Below are positions 62,489 through 64,000 of a DNA stretch of 64,000 bases, piece by piece. Where the stretch lies: positions 62,001 through 126,000 of the forward strand of contig NZ_ML133567.1 in assembly GCF_003985125.1 (NCBI RefSeq), written 5' to 3'. The notes beneath the pieces are model-generated. The model did not search any database and was not told where the DNA came from. It worked only from the letters and a program-made list of their open reading frames with translations. Position 1 is the stretch's first letter, and each line of letters opens with the position of its first letter. This stretch comes from Rhizobium phaseoli. Lineage in GTDB: Bacteria > Pseudomonadota > Alphaproteobacteria > Rhizobiales > Rhizobiaceae. The position numbers were made by a program, and so were the translations under genes.

Positions 62489-63306
62489 AATCGACGCTGA
62501 TGACATCGCCACCACCATCGGATTCGCGCCTTGCCGCGCTCAGTGGCGCCCTGTACCGGGCGAGCCCCGCCCTGCTCGCCGGGTTTGCCTTTCTGGCCGC
62601 ATGGGAACTCTATGTCGATCTTTCCGGCATCAAACCGTCCATCCTGCCGGCACCTTGGCGCATCCTTACCCAGGGCTGGCTGAACCGCGAAGCGCTGATA
62701 TCCAACACCTGGCCGACGCTCGGCGCCACGCTCGGCGGCTTCGCCCTGTCGCTCGCCTTCGCTTTCGTGTCGTCGATCCTGATGGATTTCATGCCCTTCA
62801 TGCGCCGGGCATTGCTGCCGATCTTCATTGGCAGCCAGACCCTGCCGCTGGTGGCGATCGCGCCCCTTGTCGTTCTCTGGTTCGGTTTCGGCCTGTTGCC
62901 CAAGATATTGCTGGTAGCGCTCGTCACCTTCTTCCCGCTGCTCGTCGCCCTGTTGCAGGGTTATGAGGCGACCGACCGCGACATCGCTGAACTCTTGAAC
63001 TCGATGAAGGCAAGCCGCTGGCGCATTTTCCGCCTGGCCCGGCTTCCCTCGTCGCTGCCCTATTTCTTCGCCGGCCTCAGAATCTCGATCACCTATGCCG
63101 TCGTCGGCGCGATCTTTGCCGAATATGCGGGAGCCGCGCGCGGCCTCGGCATCTATATCCTCAACGCCAAGAACAATTTCCGGCCGGATCTTGTCCTCGC
63201 CGCCGTTGTCGTCAGCGCCGTGCTGACACTCTGCCTCTTCGGAGTGACGCTGATGATCGAGCGCCTCGTCATGCCTTGGCAACCGTCCGGGGAGCGCCGC
63301 CGATGA
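62467..63306 (+). CDS. thiX: Thiamine-precursor ABC transporter permease
   Basis: 279 residues with about six helices and the EAA loop DIAELLNSMKASRWRIFRLARLPSSLPYFFAGLRI, the SsuC/TauC/ThiX type. The TPP riboswitch upstream and the ATPase following it (ATGA overlap) suggest import of hydroxymethylpyrimidine-type precursors (ThiXYZ). Another ATG at 62500 is possible. The binding protein is outside the window. Confidence 0.85.
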   Translation: MQPDESLKSTLMTSPPPSDSRLAALSGALYRASPALLAGFAFLAAWELYVDLSGIKPSILPAPWRILTQGWLNREALISNTWPTLGATLGGFALSLAFAFVSSILMDFMPFMRRALLPIFIGSQTLPLVAIAPLVVLWFGFGLLPKILLVALVTFFPLLVALLQGYEATDRDIAELLNSMKASRWRIFRLARLPSSLPYFFAGLRISITYAVVGAIFAEYAGAARGLGIYILNAKNNFRPDLVLAAVVVSAVLTLCLFGVTLMIERLVMPWQPSGERRR

Positions 63307-64000
63307 CTGATGAACTGGTCGAGCTGCGCAGGATTTCGAAATCCTTCGACGGCATGCAGGTGCTCGGCGATATTTCGCTCGCTGTCGCAACCGGCGAGTT
63401 CGTCTCGATCGTCGGTCCCTCCGGCTCCGGAAAATCGACGGTGCTGCGATTGCTGACGCAAGCGCTGCGCCCCGATTCCGGCGCCTTGCTCTTTAAAGGC
63501 GCCCCGCTGGAACAGGCGCCGCATTCCTTCGCCTTCATGCCGCAACGCGATGCGCTGATGCCCTGGCGCCGGATTATCGACAATGCCGCACTCGGCCTGG
63601 AGGTGCGCGGCATGAGCCGTCGCGCGGCCCGCGCCACTGTGGCGCCGCTGTTCGAGCACTTCGGCCTTGCCGGCTTCGAACAGCATTATCCCGCCCAACT
63701 TTCCGGCGGCATGCGCCAGCGCGCCGCGCTATTGCGCACCGTCGTCCAGAGCCAGGACATGCTGCTGCTCGACGAGCCTTTCGGCGCACTGGACGCGCTG
63801 ACACGCACGCAGATCCAGGAATGGCTGCAGGGCATGTGGACGCAACATCGTTGGACGGCCTTGTTGATCACCCACGACGTGCGCGAGGCGGTGTTCCTCT
63901 CCGACCGGATCTATGTGCTATCAGCCCGCCCGGCGCGTATCATCCGCCAATTCCGCGTTCCCTTGCCCCGCCCGAGAAGCATCGCCGATCTCGGCTCGCC
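63303..64000 (+). CDS. thiZ: Thiamine-precursor ABC transporter ATPase, C-terminus cut
   Basis: 232 residues are visible before the window ends. Walker A GPSGSGKST, the Q-loop in FMPQRDALMPW, the signature LSGGMRQRAALLRT, and Walker B MLLLDEPFGALDA are intact, followed by the H-loop LLITHDVREAV. The nitrate/sulfonate/taurine ATPase subgroup fits a ThiZ-like role. The ATG at 63303 overlaps the permease stop (ATGA). Confidence 0.88.
   Translation, partial: MTDELVELRRISKSFDGMQVLGDISLAVATGEFVSIVGPSGSGKSTVLRLLTQALRPDSGALLFKGAPLEQAPHSFAFMPQRDALMPWRRIIDNAALGLEVRGMSRRAARATVAPLFEHFGLAGFEQHYPAQLSGGMRQRAALLRTVVQSQDMLLLDEPFGALDALTRTQIQEWLQGMWTQHRWTALLITHDVREAVFLSDRIYVLSARPARIIRQFRVPLPRPRSIADLGS

Noticed and set aside
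62281..63390. A 369-codon minus-strand frame opposite the riboswitch 3' end and thiX
   Set aside because: Low-complexity, Gln/Glu/Arg-rich translation with no motifs; thiX and thiZ on the plus strand are clear transporter genes.

Overview
The window is a continuous, gene-dense, GC-rich stretch of chromosome from an alphaproteobacterium of the Rhizobium leguminosarum/etli type. This is inferred from the family content: CobS/CobT cobaltochelatase, C4-pathway HemA, an Lrp regulator next to arginase and ornithine aminotransferase, DUF982 and DUF2937 proteins, FdsGBACD-type formate dehydrogenase, and rhizobial palindromic intergenic repeats. Both ends cut a gene: hisC on the left and an ABC ATPase on the right.

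Layout. 0-5.8 kb: hisC, a methyltransferase, glyoxalase II, a DUF985 cupin, an EamA exporter, a DUF3108 protein, rpmB with a readable promoter and terminator, and a queuosine-precursor transporter. 5.7-11.6 kb: a small P-loop protein, a phytase-like esterase, cobT-cobS, a J-domain protein and bolA. 11.7-18.7 kb: a CorC/HlyC protein followed by aroB-aroK on the minus strand, then on the plus strand a small membrane protein, xerD, accA, an L,D-transpeptidase and tusA. 18.8-22.5 kb: a CobW GTPase, a D,D-carboxypeptidase and an M20 amidohydrolase. 22.5-24.4 kb: tRNA-Arg(CCT) followed by a decayed mini-island that ends in a second copy of the tRNA 3' half. 24.4-27.1 kb: a run of small proteins (DUF982, DUF2937, BON, small secreted or membrane proteins). 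27.4 kb: dxr.

28.7-36.1 kb is one catabolic unit: a LacI regulator, a sugar-binding protein, two permeases, a GH127 beta-L-arabinofuranosidase and an ATPase, with two matching operators in front. 36.3-46.7 kb holds hemA, a glycine-zipper lipoprotein, and tamA-tamB; TamB is enlarged by eight exact-length 107-residue tandem repeats. 46.7-52.2 kb: Lrp, arginase, ornithine aminotransferase, CheW and a soluble double-PAS chemoreceptor. 52.3-60.0 kb: a formate dehydrogenase operon (fdsGBA-fdhD-fdsD) with its LysR regulator, and the relic of an oxalate/formate-type MFS transporter at its 3' end. 60.0-61.9 kb: an ArsR-type regulator, an SDR and SoxR. 62.2-64 kb: a TPP riboswitch leading a thiamine-precursor ABC transporter.

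The observation I rate highest lies between soxR and the TPP riboswitch. A perfect SoxR box sits in a 19-bp promoter spacer that points away from soxR, into about 200 bp with no ATG and closed by a strong terminator. That looks like an undescribed SoxR-controlled small RNA. Other points of interest are the tRNA-Arg mini-island with an integrase relic, the TamB repeat array, and the paired LacI operators with a probable CTG start.
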